A stretch of 64,000 nt of DNA from Salicibibacter cibarius (GCF_016495725.1 NZ_CP054705.1:4154001-4218000); one strand, 5' to 3'. Counted from the first letter of the stretch, positions 54,565 through 63,519 are shown. Notes: generated by a model not told the origin, from the letters alone. Program-made: numbers and translations.

Positions 54565-55800
54565 ATGATACAGAAATTATCTAACGGATTCAAAGAAATT
54601 ATGATAGAAACGATCGACAAATTAAAAAGTTCCGATAAACGCATCGCTTTAGCCAAGATCGCCAAAACCTATGGAGATGGAGGACAAACAGCTGTAGCGG
54701 AAACATTTCATGTGAGTAGAGATACGATAAGAAAAGGAAGTTATGAGCTAGAATCAGGGTTTCCAATCACAGATGCTTTTCAAGCAAGGGGTAGAAAGAA
54801 AGTCGAAAAAGGCCATCTCCCTCACCTGTTAGAAGATATCCAAGCCATTGTAGATGGCCAAAGCCAAACCGACCCCAGTTTCAACACGACTCAACTGTAT
54901 ACAAGAATGACCATTCAAGAAGTCAGAGATCAACTCGTTCTCCAAAAAGGCTATCAAGATGCAGATTTGCCGACCAACCAGACGTTAAATACCAAACTCC
55001 ATCAATTGGGCTACCACCTCAAGAAGGTGCAGAAAACAAAACCGGTCAAGAAAATCGAAGAAACCGATGCGATCTTTGAAAATCTCCACGCCACTCATGA
55101 AGCTTATCAAGGAGAAAGCAATGCGGTTCGTCTTTCCTTTGATACCAAGGATCGAGTGAAAATCGGACCGTTTTCGAGAGGTGGAAAAAGTAGAGTGCGT
55201 GTAGAGGCCGCAGATCATGATTTTGGTCAGACATTTTTATCACTATTTGGAATCCTGGATATGTCCAATGAGCATGTCGAACTCACTTTCACGGCATCGA
55301 AAGTGACAGCTGATTTAATCGCTGATCAAATCGAAGCCTATGTTCACAAGTTGCGTTCACAACAGGAGGTGGATACCCTCATCATAAACGCCGATAATGG
55401 TCCTGAAAATAACAGTCGTCGAACACAATTCATGAAAAGAATGATTGAGTTTGCGGCTACCTACGACATCAAAGTCATCTTAGCCTATTACCCGCCCTAT
55501 CACAGTAAATACAACCCAATTGAAAGGGTGTGGGCAGTGCTTGAGCAACATTGGAACGGGGCCCTTTTGAACACACAAGAGATGGTTTTAGGATTCGCTG
55601 AGAGTATGACTTGGAAAAAGAAGCACCCTTCTGTCACCCTTGAAGAAAACACCTATGAGACAGGGAAAAAAGTTGAAAAGAACGTAATGGATCAATATGA
55701 AAAGATGATTGATCGAGCCAAAGGGATCGGGAAATGGTTTGTGGAGATCCACCCTCATCAGTGTAAGGCAGCGTTATATATGGGCTTAAAGACACAGTGA
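54565..55800 (+). CDS. ISAzo13-family transposase
   Basis: About 411 residues from ATG 54565. It has an N-terminal HTH segment (GGQTAVAETFHVSRDTIRKG), SGFPITDAFQARGRKKVEK and LNTKLHQLGYHLKKVQKTKP, and the DDE domain of the family: RLSFDTKDRVKIGPFSRGGK (first Asp), LIINADNGPENNSRRTQFMK (second Asp) and YYPPYHSKYNPIERVWAVLE (Glu). Intact. Upstream in-frame codons from 54481 lie in the inverted-repeat leader and are probably not translated. Confidence 0.9.
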   Translation: MIQKLSNGFKEIMIETIDKLKSSDKRIALAKIAKTYGDGGQTAVAETFHVSRDTIRKGSYELESGFPITDAFQARGRKKVEKGHLPHLLEDIQAIVDGQSQTDPSFNTTQLYTRMTIQEVRDQLVLQKGYQDADLPTNQTLNTKLHQLGYHLKKVQKTKPVKKIEETDAIFENLHATHEAYQGESNAVRLSFDTKDRVKIGPFSRGGKSRVRVEAADHDFGQTFLSLFGILDMSNEHVELTFTASKVTADLIADQIEAYVHKLRSQQEVDTLIINADNGPENNSRRTQFMKRMIEFAATYDIKVILAYYPPYHSKYNPIERVWAVLEQHWNGALLNTQEMVLGFAESMTWKKKHPSVTLEENTYETGKKVEKNVMDQYEKMIDRAKGIGKWFVEIHPHQCKAALYMGLKTQ

Positions 55801-55966
55801 ATAAAATTGGGGGAAAGGGGAGGTGTATGTCCACACGTTAATATTCGTTCTGTAAGCCTAAATATCAATAAATTTGACACGATGAGTGGGGTGTGAATGA
55901 CAATAAATCCCTCATCATTCGGCCTCGCCCCATTATTGGCTTGTTATTTTTCTTAAATTCCCTAAT

Positions 55967-56029
55967 ATCCCCGGTATTTAAGACATCCTCAAATTGGCGT
56001 AAGGTGTCGAGCAGTTCTTCCTCTTCCAC
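55967..56029 (-). pseudogene. 5' fragment of virB6 beyond the insertion sequence
   Basis: GTG at 56029, with AGGAGGG five bases upstream, begins MEEEELLDTLRQFEDVLNTGD and runs directly into the right end of the ISAzo13 element. Together with the sequence at the other side of the element it gives a normal VirB6/TrsL N-terminus. It also continues 30 or so codons into the element to a stop, giving only a short dead product. Confidence 0.75.
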
Positions 56030-56050
56030 CGTTTCCCTCCTTTCCTGACA

Positions 56051-56244
56051 TTAGGCATCTTCCATAAAAGCATCTCGGTCTATATCAATCCTCTCTTCAA
56101 TATTTTGAATCAAGACATCGACCAGCGCTTGATCCTGACCGGGTTGCAACGTCACCACAGCGTCTTGAAGGGCGATCGTGATCACCTCGCCATCCTCGAT
56201 CCGATTGCGATAACGTTGGATGGTTTCATAATATTTGGTTTCAT
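56051..56244 (-). pseudogene. Small acidic protein gene after virD4, apparent frameshift at its start
   Basis: An ATG at 56244 has an excellent AAGGAGG five bases upstream, but its frame closes after 20 codons. The adjacent frame is open without a start and encodes ETKYYETIQRYRNRIEDGEV, ITIALQDAVVTLQPGQDQAL and RIDIDRDAFMEDA before a stop at 56051. One base missing just after the ATG (ATGGAAACC becoming ATGAAACC) would explain this. Protein of about 63 residues, no family recognised, between virD4 and virB6 in the operon. Confidence 0.5.
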
Positions 56245-56263
56245 CGCTGCCTCCTTGTTTAAG

Positions 56264-58813
56264 CTAAATAGCTTCCTGGTGTATGTCTTGTTGCTTGTCA
56301 TCCTTTATTTCTTCCGCGTTTTCCTCCAACGATGCATGATACTGATCAATCGTTTTTCGGATTGAGGCGTACGTGTTTTGATCGACCTCGTCAGAATCAC
56401 CGAGCATCCGCAGGGTTTGCAAAAAGTCATTGACGGTCATCGTCTGCATCGTTGATTCTTCCGCATGCAAGCATGGCGCCACACGATTCATAACCATCGT
56501 CCATAACGAACCGGTTAAAATGTGAGATATGGCGGTTTGTTTCCAATCGTCCGGTTCGTTGGAGGGTGCGACTTGTGTCGGCGTTGTTGCCTTCGTTTCT
56601 TTGTCTGCCATCGCCGACAACATTCCTTCATCTTCGCTGTCAAAGCCAAAGTCGATGATGAGATCGGATAAACGCAGGTGACGATGGGGTGTATCGACTT
56701 CAATATCGGTGATCGATAACTCTGGATCGAGATTGAGATATTGATAAGCGTAAGGCATGCGTTTATTATAAATCGGAAACGGACGGATAAGTTGATCCCC
56801 GTCTTGCGTTTCGCGTTTCATCGCCCGAAAGACCACCGTACTGCCTTTTTCGAGCTCCATTAGTTCATTGGCGTCCAGCAGTTTTCGTCCCTCGGTGTTG
56901 TCTGTTTTCGCTTTTTTAAAGGAAAATGGCGTGCCGGACCTTGTTTCCACTTCCCGCGTTTCATTTCCGATTTTTTCTGAAAAGTTTTTGGCGGTTTCTT
57001 CGTCGCCGGTTTTTATATAGATGTGATTGCCGCAATTCCCGAGCACCGTATTTTTATCATCTTCCCCGTATTTTTCTTTGAGTTGAGCGTAACTCTGAAC
57101 GATAAGGTGAAAACGAATGTTACGGCCTAGCGACACGGTGGTTTTGGACCCCATGCCGGAAATGGCTGGCATTTGCCCAAACTCATCAAGCATAAACACG
57201 ACCTGACGCGGACATTCTTGCCCTTTGGCCATCGATGCGTGTTTGGCTAAGGAAAAGTACAGTTGATCGACAAACATGGACGGAAGTACATGCGTCGAAT
57301 CATCATAATCCGGCGTAATCATAAATAAGGCGATCGGTCGGTCGTAACTGACCACTTCAGTGACACGAACATCGCTATGATTTTCCTGTTCGACTGTGGC
57401 TTGACCGGTTTCCTGATCCAACGTTTGGATCGTTGCCTCTAGGCATGTCTGTTGCTCTTTCACTTTCGTTTTTTGGTCTTGAGACAGCTTTTTGTATGCT
57501 TTTTGAGAATAAGGGTTGGGATCATGCTCAATGGTCAAAGTATCATGCTCATGGAGCGTGCCTTGAAAATGCACCACCCAATAGCCGCCCTCGCCCGTTT
57601 GGTTGGTCTCCTGCGTACCATCCGGAAACGTCACCGTGATTTTGGCAAAGGGGACCCCCTTTCCTTCGACGGACTGGCCAAACCCGACCTTTTTCAAATC
57701 AAGGGAGTTTTTCGCGGTCATTTTCGCCTGTTCACTCAATGTAAAGCGCCGCAGTTCCGCCATCGCTGTCGTAAAAATACCCGATCGCGTGTTGCCTTTG
57801 GCAAAGTTGCTCGTCGCATACTGCATCTTCGCCACGCTCTCCTGGGGAAGGTCTTGAAAGTATTGATCCAGGGCATTCACCGTCGCCTCCGGGTCCAAGG
57901 GATGCGGTATCTGCTTTGATCCGAGTTCCGATAACATATTGGACACGGTATAGAGCGTGATTTTTTCTTCCTCACCGTTTTGGATGCAATCCTCAGTGAT
58001 CGCCAATATCATCGCATTCACAAGACTCATCGCCGAGTTTTGCCACATGGGATCTTTCACATGCGGATTATAATAGAGCATGTGTGTAAGCGACTCACAC
58101 AACGTTTCCGCAACCGAGAAATTTCCTTCTTTGTAAGCGTCTTTAATGAGTTGCAAAGGGTTATAACTCATGCTCTGCATTGGATTCATCATATTCAACG
58201 CCAATACGTCAAAACCGCGCTGCTCTAATATCTCCTTAAATCGGACAAACAATTCGCCCTTCATGTCATTTAAAATCATGGACGGTTTCTGCTTGGCCCT
58301 TGAATAGGCATCAATGGTGGGGTCAACATATAACTGCCCCTTGCCGGACCGCGTCGTACCAATGACCAAGTTATGCACGGCATCATCATCGATATAAAGC
58401 GAGTGTCCCTTATGCGCGATGACGCCGCCGCCTTTGCCGTTGTAGGTTTTTTCCTTCTCCGGGATTTTTTTATACTGCTTAGCCACCTCTTGCTTAGTCG
58501 CAAACCGTTGTGAACCTTTTTCATCGCGTCCGATGGCCGCAAAGTTGCTCGTCAGTTTATAAATCGTGATCCCCACGAGGATAAGTCCTAAGATAGCCGT
58601 CATGCCATAAAACCACGGCACATCGGTTACTTGAACATTTGTGAAGAACGCCCATTCTATTTGTAAGGGTTCTTCGATATTCGGAAACATTCGAAAAAGC
58701 GCCCACGCTTCTTGTATAAAATTCAATAAAAATGTGCCGATCACTTGTACCACAGTAAACAAAATGATACATAAAGGGATCAGCACATATTTATTGGCGA
58801 GTATCGATTTCAT
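56264..58813 (-). CDS. virD4: VirD4/TraG-type coupling ATPase with an extra inserted domain
   Basis: The 849-residue type IV coupling protein that recruits the relaxase-DNA complex. Two N-terminal membrane helices (about residues 10-30 and 68-87), Walker A in LVIGTTRSGKGQLYVDP (about 150), MILNDMKGELF, Walker B in VVFMLDEFGQMPAI (about 543) and the LIVQSYAQLKEKYG motif are present. Between these, residues about 375-490 form an insertion: a beta-rich Ig-like stretch (AKITVTFPDGTQETNQTGEG, YWVVHFQGTLHEHDTLTIEH) and a helical part, not part of the usual family core. Long acidic C-terminal tail. It follows the EssB-like gene by about 90 bases. Confidence 0.93.
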   Translation of the reverse strand: MKSILANKYVLIPLCIILFTVVQVIGTFLLNFIQEAWALFRMFPNIEEPLQIEWAFFTNVQVTDVPWFYGMTAILGLILVGITIYKLTSNFAAIGRDEKGSQRFATKQEVAKQYKKIPEKEKTYNGKGGGVIAHKGHSLYIDDDAVHNLVIGTTRSGKGQLYVDPTIDAYSRAKQKPSMILNDMKGELFVRFKEILEQRGFDVLALNMMNPMQSMSYNPLQLIKDAYKEGNFSVAETLCESLTHMLYYNPHVKDPMWQNSAMSLVNAMILAITEDCIQNGEEEKITLYTVSNMLSELGSKQIPHPLDPEATVNALDQYFQDLPQESVAKMQYATSNFAKGNTRSGIFTTAMAELRRFTLSEQAKMTAKNSLDLKKVGFGQSVEGKGVPFAKITVTFPDGTQETNQTGEGGYWVVHFQGTLHEHDTLTIEHDPNPYSQKAYKKLSQDQKTKVKEQQTCLEATIQTLDQETGQATVEQENHSDVRVTEVVSYDRPIALFMITPDYDDSTHVLPSMFVDQLYFSLAKHASMAKGQECPRQVVFMLDEFGQMPAISGMGSKTTVSLGRNIRFHLIVQSYAQLKEKYGEDDKNTVLGNCGNHIYIKTGDEETAKNFSEKIGNETREVETRSGTPFSFKKAKTDNTEGRKLLDANELMELEKGSTVVFRAMKRETQDGDQLIRPFPIYNKRMPYAYQYLNLDPELSITDIEVDTPHRHLRLSDLIIDFGFDSEDEGMLSAMADKETKATTPTQVAPSNEPDDWKQTAISHILTGSLWTMVMNRVAPCLHAEESTMQTMTVNDFLQTLRMLGDSDEVDQNTYASIRKTIDQYHASLEENAEEIKDDKQQDIHQEAI

Positions 58814-58906
58814 GGGTGTTAAACATCCTCCCTTTCACCACGAATACTTCTTGGCCGGTTAATCCAATGGTTGAACACCCCCGTTGGTTAATCGTTTCGC
58901 TCCTTT

Positions 58907-60019
58907 CTAAATGTCTTCTATTTGTGCTTCCATATCTTCAATATCATCTTCCCATTCTTCGATTTGATCATCGTCCGGATCGTCGTTTTCGCTTTCTTCA
59001 TCAATCTGCGTTTGAAGATCATCAATGTCTGCGGTTAATGCTTCATAGGCACTGATTTGGTCATTCAAGGACTCACTGTTGATGTCACTGGCTAGTTGTT
59101 TGGCTTCTTCTATATCGCCTGATTGAATATGGGCGTAGCCTAATTTTTCTTGCCGATTGGCATTCATCGGTACGTCTTCAATGGCGATGACATCCTCGTA
59201 ACGCTCATCATCATACGCGATTTCAAAATCACCGACGGCGGTTTCATAGGATGCTTGAAATTCCGTGAGCGCCTCAAGGTTCTGTTTCTCATATATGGCA
59301 TCAGCGACGGCTTCATCTGATTGACCATTGATTTGCATGGCTTCTTCGTAGGCTTCCTGCCCGATAAGCAAATGCGTGAGCACGGCGTCTTCTTGATCGC
59401 TTCGATCACTTTGCGCTTGCAAGGCTTCCACGGCCCCGTTAGCATCACCGGCCACCGCCTCAGCGTAAAGGGTTTTCATCTCCTTTTCGTCCTCGTACGA
59501 TTCATTCATCGCTGCAAGCGCTTCGGACTGTTGGCTAACGACGGCCACCAGTCCGATCGAAAACACGAGGGCGAGCGTTGTCACGCCTGCGCCAACGCCT
59601 CCGATGATCCTTGCCTTCGGGCTTAGTCGGCTCCACCACGTTTGATTCTTCTCATCCTGTTGACGTAAGTGTTCGTTGATGTCGATCCGCACATCCGCCG
59701 GGACTGCCTGCGTCAGTTGATGGAGGAACCGATTGCGTTTTTCAATCTCGTCGTCGTTACGCATACGTCGTTCCATGAGTCGAAAGCAGATATGCTCATA
59801 CAAATTGGCCGCGTATGAGTCACCCATTTGATATGTGCCAGCATAAAGTTTTTGACCATCTTCACCGTGGACGATGAAGTCTAAGGCAACTGATGATTTA
59901 TTTTGTTTTTTCCAGCGTTGATCAATCTCCTGCGTTCGCTGCACAGCGTCCGCTAAAGGAAGGGATTGAAACGCAGGAATATGCTCACCTTCCAACGGTG
60001 AGGTGAAAAAAACGTGCAC
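58907..60019 (-). CDS. Single-pass membrane protein with TPR-like acidic outer part, EssB/YukC-like build
   Basis: The 370-residue protein begins at GTG 60019 (AGGAGG eight bases upstream). It has an N-terminal cytosolic domain of about 135 residues, a membrane helix (ARIIGGVGAGVTTLALVFSIGLVAVV) and an extracytoplasmic helical repeat region (AVLTHLLIGQEAYEEAMQIN, KLGYAHIQSGDIEEAKQLAS) ending in a very acidic coiled stretch. The layout recalls EssB/YukC of type VII secretion and related conjugation proteins, but no catalytic motif is seen. It lies between the pilin-like gene and virD4. Confidence 0.7.
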   Translation of the reverse strand: MHVFFTSPLEGEHIPAFQSLPLADAVQRTQEIDQRWKKQNKSSVALDFIVHGEDGQKLYAGTYQMGDSYAANLYEHICFRLMERRMRNDDEIEKRNRFLHQLTQAVPADVRIDINEHLRQQDEKNQTWWSRLSPKARIIGGVGAGVTTLALVFSIGLVAVVSQQSEALAAMNESYEDEKEMKTLYAEAVAGDANGAVEALQAQSDRSDQEDAVLTHLLIGQEAYEEAMQINGQSDEAVADAIYEKQNLEALTEFQASYETAVGDFEIAYDDERYEDVIAIEDVPMNANRQEKLGYAHIQSGDIEEAKQLASDINSESLNDQISAYEALTADIDDLQTQIDEESENDDPDDDQIEEWEDDIEDMEAQIEDI

Positions 60020-60078
60020 CTTTATCCCTCCTGGTTAAATTGTAATATTGAATAGCGTCATATGGCCTCCTCCCTGCT

Positions 60079-60354
60079 TTAGAAGGTGATGGAGCTTTCA
60101 ATCCACTGAGAAATCCCGAGAGCGCCTAAGAGCATGACTAAACCGCCAGCAGCACCAACAAACCAACCGATGGATGACATGCGCCCCCGTGCGCCACCGG
60201 CCATGAGAAAATAAGCACCAATGCCAATTGAAATCGCCGCCACGACGCCACCAACGACTTGCATGCCTATGAGGATAGATTCACCCGTGCTTTGTATATT
60301 ATCTACCGCACCTAAAATTAGCTGCCATTCTATCCATTGAATAATCACGCTCAT
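60079..60354 (-). CDS. VirB2/TrbC-like pilin or small two-helix membrane protein
   Basis: A 91-residue protein with two membrane helices (ILIGMQVVGGVVAAISIGIGAYFL and IGWFVGAAGGLVMLLGALGI) joined by a short basic loop (AGGARGRMSS). This is the size and shape of VirB2/TrbC pilin subunits, which usually have a leader, two helices and a positive loop. Its ATG overlaps the stop of the preceding gene by four bases. Assignment rests on shape and position. Confidence 0.75.
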   Translation of the reverse strand: MSVIIQWIEWQLILGAVDNIQSTGESILIGMQVVGGVVAAISIGIGAYFLMAGGARGRMSSIGWFVGAAGGLVMLLGALGISQWIESSITF

Positions 60355-60629
60355 GTGTTTTCCACTCCTTGTAATGGTGATGGTTGAGAGCTCTCACCGG
60401 TCTCATCTGTTTTTGCTTGGATTGAATCTTCTTTTTCCGACGATGGCTTTTTTGTTTTTCCTTCCGGTTTGTCATGATAGTGAAGTAAACTTTGAATCAA
60501 GACGTCTTGATGCTCACGAATGTACGACTGGTGTTGAGCGTGCAGCCAATCGTTATAATCTCCCCCTTGAATACTTAAAAGCGTCTGGACCAATTCTTTT
60601 GACTGTTTTACATCTCGCTGAGAAACCAT
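60351..60629 (-). CDS. Small hydrophilic protein at the head of the transfer operon
   Basis: A 92-residue soluble protein (QSKELVQTLLSIQGGDYNDW, then HQDVLIQSLLHYHD and a polar tail). Not recognised. Good GGAGG site upstream, and overlap with the pilin-like gene. It follows the lipoprotein terminator and so may be the first gene of the main transfer transcript. Confidence 0.65.
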   Translation of the reverse strand: MVSQRDVKQSKELVQTLLSIQGGDYNDWLHAQHQSYIREHQDVLIQSLLHYHDKPEGKTKKPSSEKEDSIQAKTDETGESSQPSPLQGVENT

Positions 60630-60660
60630 TGAGATCCTCCTTTCTCGTTTTTAGGCATAA

Positions 60661-60684
60661 AAAAAGAAGCGTTTTTTACGCTTC
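60661..60684 (-). terminator. Intrinsic terminator after the lipoprotein gene
   Basis: On the minus strand GAAGCG-taaaaaa-CGCTTC is followed directly by TTTTTTT, a textbook rho-independent terminator. It separates the lipoprotein unit from the transfer operon. A second hairpin (TGTATGT/ACATACA, 60730-60750) lies between it and the lipoprotein stop. Confidence 0.85.
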
Positions 60685-60764
60685 ATGATTTGTTTCCTTC
60701 CTTCACCTCCTTTTGAGAATATAAAAGGATGTATGTTACTCCTACATACACCCTGATTCATCGA

Positions 60765-61196
60765 TTATTCAAATGTACGATCAAAATTTTGGATCTCTGC
60801 AGCCTTTTCTTCCTCATCCTCATAATCCACTTCACTTACAGATGTTCGTTCTTCTAATTCTCCATTTTTATAGTAGCTCAATGATTCATGAACACTAGGA
60901 CCAGCAATTCCAATATCCTCTAATCCTTGTTCATTATCCGTCACTCGTTCATCCCGTGAATTTATTTCCTTGACGGGCATATTTTCAACATTTTCATCTA
61001 CCATTTCAATAATCTCTTGGCGTTCTTCTTCGTCCTCAGTATTTGTCGTTAAAATAAAGGCTTCTTCATTATCTTGTAAATACGCCTCCATGTCATCTGG
61101 TGATAAAGATTCAACACCAGCACTCTCACTACAACCGGCTATTAACAAGGAAAAACTTATAAACCCTCCAAATAGGAAACCTTTGCTGTTCTTCAT
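60765..61196 (-). CDS. Acidic surface lipoprotein
   Basis: From ATG 61196 (AGGAGG six bases upstream) the 143-residue product has a signal peptide and lipobox (FGGFISFSLLIAGCSESAG) and a very acidic mature part (TNTEDEEERQEIIEMVDENV). No family is recognised. It has its own promoter and terminator within the element. Small lipoproteins of conjugative elements can act in surface or entry exclusion, but this is only a possibility. Confidence 0.78.
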   Translation of the reverse strand: MKNSKGFLFGGFISFSLLIAGCSESAGVESLSPDDMEAYLQDNEEAFILTTNTEDEEERQEIIEMVDENVENMPVKEINSRDERVTDNEQGLEDIGIAGPSVHESLSYYKNGELEERTSVSEVDYEDEEEKAAEIQNFDRTFE

Positions 61197-61346
61197 ACAA
61201 ATCCTCCTACCAAACATGTTAACGCCTGATTATGGATTTTGACGGTTAAACCCGGAACCCCAAGCGTCTCCTCTTCGACAGCTGCGTTTGAATACAACAT
61301 CCGTAAACGATTTTCAATGATTACAAGAGGTAAATTGCTTTCCTCT

Positions 61347-61376
61347 ATTATAAAATTTTATGATTGCGTGTGTCTA
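61347..61376 (-). promoter_or_regulatory. Sigma-A-type promoter of the lipoprotein gene
   Basis: On the minus strand TAGACA (61376-61371) and TATAAT (61352-61347) are separated by 18 bases, upstream of the lipoprotein start with a leader of about 140 bases. Confidence 0.5.
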
Positions 61377-61399
61377 AAGATTTTCGATTGTTTCCATTG

Positions 61400-61822
61400 T
61401 TACGTTTGTAAACATTGTTCAGATTCAGCATTTACATACATGTCTTCGATAATACGATCTTTTCGCCTTTTGACAGCTGCAACCGATAGGTGATGATCTT
61501 TAGAAATTTGGCGCAATGTGTTTCCATTTAATAGTTCATCCAAAATGATTTGATCTTTGATATCAGTAATGGCTGTCGAATGGCGTTGAATAAATGAAAC
61601 TTTCCATTTCAAGCTTTTCGTATGAGTATCATAGCGTTCCATCCTTTGTATTTCATAATAGACAGGGTCGGACGGCGTGCTGCCAGATGGGAGAGTCGCC
61701 TCAATTCCATATTTCGATACCATCGCTTGACTCACCCCCGTCATTTCTTGACGTTTCGTGATGAGGACGTTCATCATCCATTTATAATTCATAAGCGCTT
61801 CATGGATCTCCTTTTTATTCAA
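61400..61822 (-). CDS. HTH regulator, ArpU/RinA-like
   Basis: A 140-residue protein with an N-terminal helical part (MNKKEIHEALMNYKWMMNVL) and a C-terminal sigma-region-4-like helix-turn-helix (QIILDELLNGNTLRQISKDHHLSVAAVKRRKDRII). This is the layout of phage late-gene activators of the ArpU/RinA type. It stands between the replication genes and the transfer genes and could switch on transfer. A direct target is not shown. Confidence 0.72.
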   Translation of the reverse strand: MNKKEIHEALMNYKWMMNVLITKRQEMTGVSQAMVSKYGIEATLPSGSTPSDPVYYEIQRMERYDTHTKSLKWKVSFIQRHSTAITDIKDQIILDELLNGNTLRQISKDHHLSVAAVKRRKDRIIEDMYVNAESEQCLQT

Positions 61823-61910
61823 GATATAACCTCCAGTGGAAAGTGATAAATATTCACTGCGACCGACTCGCCATAACTCATCATTGATATTGATTCACAT
61901 GGCATTCCTC

Positions 61911-63194
61911 TCATGCGGTATCATCAATATCGATAAATCGCCCGCATTCTTTCATAAAACCAAGATGGATCGTTCCGGTTGGTCCATTTCTCTGTTTCGA
62001 AACATCCACTTCTACTTGATTTGCATGATCGGCATCTTGATCGTAGTATGCCTCGCGATATAAGAAAGCGATCACATCAGCATCTTGTTCAATATTGCCA
62101 GAGTCTCTAAGGTCAGCCATCACGGGGCGTTTATCATGACGGTTTTCAACCTTCCTAGATAATTGAGATAAAACAATGATAGGAACATTTAGATCCGTCG
62201 CCAGGCGTTTAAGTTCGCGCGTAATGGCTCCTACCTCTAAATCTTTACGCTCAAATCGTCCGAGCCCCTGGATCATTTGTAAATAATCAATCACGATAAG
62301 CAAGTCATCATCCGGGTTTTCTCTTGCCGTTTGGCGGGAAATGGAGCAAATATCACTGATGACAGATGTATTCTCGTACATATTGAGCTTCCAATCCAAT
62401 AGCGACGCGATCGATGTCGTTGCCCGATCGTAGTCTTCTTCACTAAAAAATCGAGAAGGAAACTTCCACTTTTGCCCATCGATATGGGTATCCGCCGAAA
62501 TCATCCGCTGTATTAATTGCTTAGAGCCCATCTCCAGGCTAAATAAAAGACATCTTCCCTCGTTTTTACAATGGTTAGACCCTAGGTTTAAAGCAAAAGC
62601 TGTCTTCCCCATGGAGGGACGAGCAGCAACCACGATCAATTCTTTCCGTTGTAACCCGCCGGTCATTTGATCCAACGATTCATATCCTGTCTTGTAACTG
62701 TTTTTATTTTCATTTTGTGTACGACTCATATCGTCCGAAATTTCATATAGCCATTCCTTTAACGTTTTCTCTTGGTTGATGGCTCCCAAACGTTGAAGGT
62801 CGGTTAATTTCTGAGATAATCGTTGAAGCGCTGACTCGTTCGGCTGTTCCACATATCGAATCGCAGCTTGACGGCTTTCTCTGAGTCTGTACGCTTCAAC
62901 GATTTTACGTTCATGATGGGTAAACGTTGCGATCGTTGCGACTGAACCAGCAAGCTGTGTCAGGTATTGAATCCCACCGGTTTGATGGATGGATTCACCT
63001 AAGGCTGTTATAACAGCAGCTAGTTCAGGTTCTGTTCCTTCCGCTTCGACCGTTCGCATGGCTTTAAAAATCAAGGAATGATTAGCTCTTGCAAAATGAG
63101 AAGGTTGGAGCATCGACACCTGAATCAATGGAGGTTCATAAAGAATCGACCCTAATATCGCTTGTTCGGACTCTATACACTCAATCAATTCCAT
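61911..63194 (-). CDS. dnaB: Replicative DNA helicase, DnaB type
   Basis: The 427-residue product has the DnaB N-terminal domain (ESEQAILGSILYEPPLIQVS), a linker, and the RecA-like core with Walker A in VVAARPSMGKTAFALNLGS, Walker B in LLIVIDYLQMIQG, and LSRKVENRHDKRPVMADLRDSGNIEQDADVIAF. It unwinds DNA at the fork. It is slightly shorter than chromosomal DnaB. The gene overlaps the loader gene by 14 bases, forming a phage-like initiator-loader-helicase module for the element's own replication. Confidence 0.94.
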   Translation of the reverse strand: MELIECIESEQAILGSILYEPPLIQVSMLQPSHFARANHSLIFKAMRTVEAEGTEPELAAVITALGESIHQTGGIQYLTQLAGSVATIATFTHHERKIVEAYRLRESRQAAIRYVEQPNESALQRLSQKLTDLQRLGAINQEKTLKEWLYEISDDMSRTQNENKNSYKTGYESLDQMTGGLQRKELIVVAARPSMGKTAFALNLGSNHCKNEGRCLLFSLEMGSKQLIQRMISADTHIDGQKWKFPSRFFSEEDYDRATTSIASLLDWKLNMYENTSVISDICSISRQTARENPDDDLLIVIDYLQMIQGLGRFERKDLEVGAITRELKRLATDLNVPIIVLSQLSRKVENRHDKRPVMADLRDSGNIEQDADVIAFLYREAYYDQDADHANQVEVDVSKQRNGPTGTIHLGFMKECGRFIDIDDTA

Positions 63195-63516
63195 CCCTCG
63201 CTCTCTCAGCCAATAATTTTTGGAGATTGATCACGAGTTGACGTTTACGTTCTTGAGACACTTTGGACGCCGCCAACTCCCATTCCCGCCATTTTTCAAT
63301 GTTTTCGTTTGTTTGAACAGGGTACGCGGCAATTTCAGCAATGGTAGGTGGAAATGGGTTTTTGGTTACATGACGCTCCACATTGGCCATCACACCTTCA
63401 TAATCCATTTTTAGAAGAGCGGGCATGATGATTTTGACTTTCTTTTCGCTAAGTTCGAATCGTGGATACACAGCCGAAATCGATTCCAAAATATCTATCG
63501 CTTGATTGTACTCCAT
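63181..63516 (-). CDS. Helicase loader/inhibitor, G39P family
   Basis: A 111-residue protein with the family's helical pattern (AIDILESISAVYPRFELSEKK) and the hallmark KNPFPPTIAEIAAYP. The SPP1 phage G39P protein loads DnaB at the origin and holds it inactive until the initiator acts. It lies between the initiator and the helicase in one operon, exactly as in phages. Confidence 0.85.
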   Translation of the reverse strand: MEYNQAIDILESISAVYPRFELSEKKVKIIMPALLKMDYEGVMANVERHVTKNPFPPTIAEIAAYPVQTNENIEKWREWELAASKVSQERKRQLVINLQKLLAERARDGID

Positions 63517-63519
63517 GGA

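Larger units (their letters stand above)
54451..55964 (+). mobile_element. ISAzo13-family insertion sequence inside virB6
   Basis: The ends AAGGGATGTTCAAATAAATA (left) and TAGGGAATTTAAGAAAAATA (right, complement) are imperfect inverted repeats. AT stands on both sides (54449-54450 and 55965-55966). Removing the element and one AT rejoins the virB6 frame exactly (VLNTGD-IS-YLFRFVGWW), which fixes the boundaries. Length about 1.5 kb, one transposase gene. A relic of the same right end lies at 17.3 kb. Confidence 0.85.
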
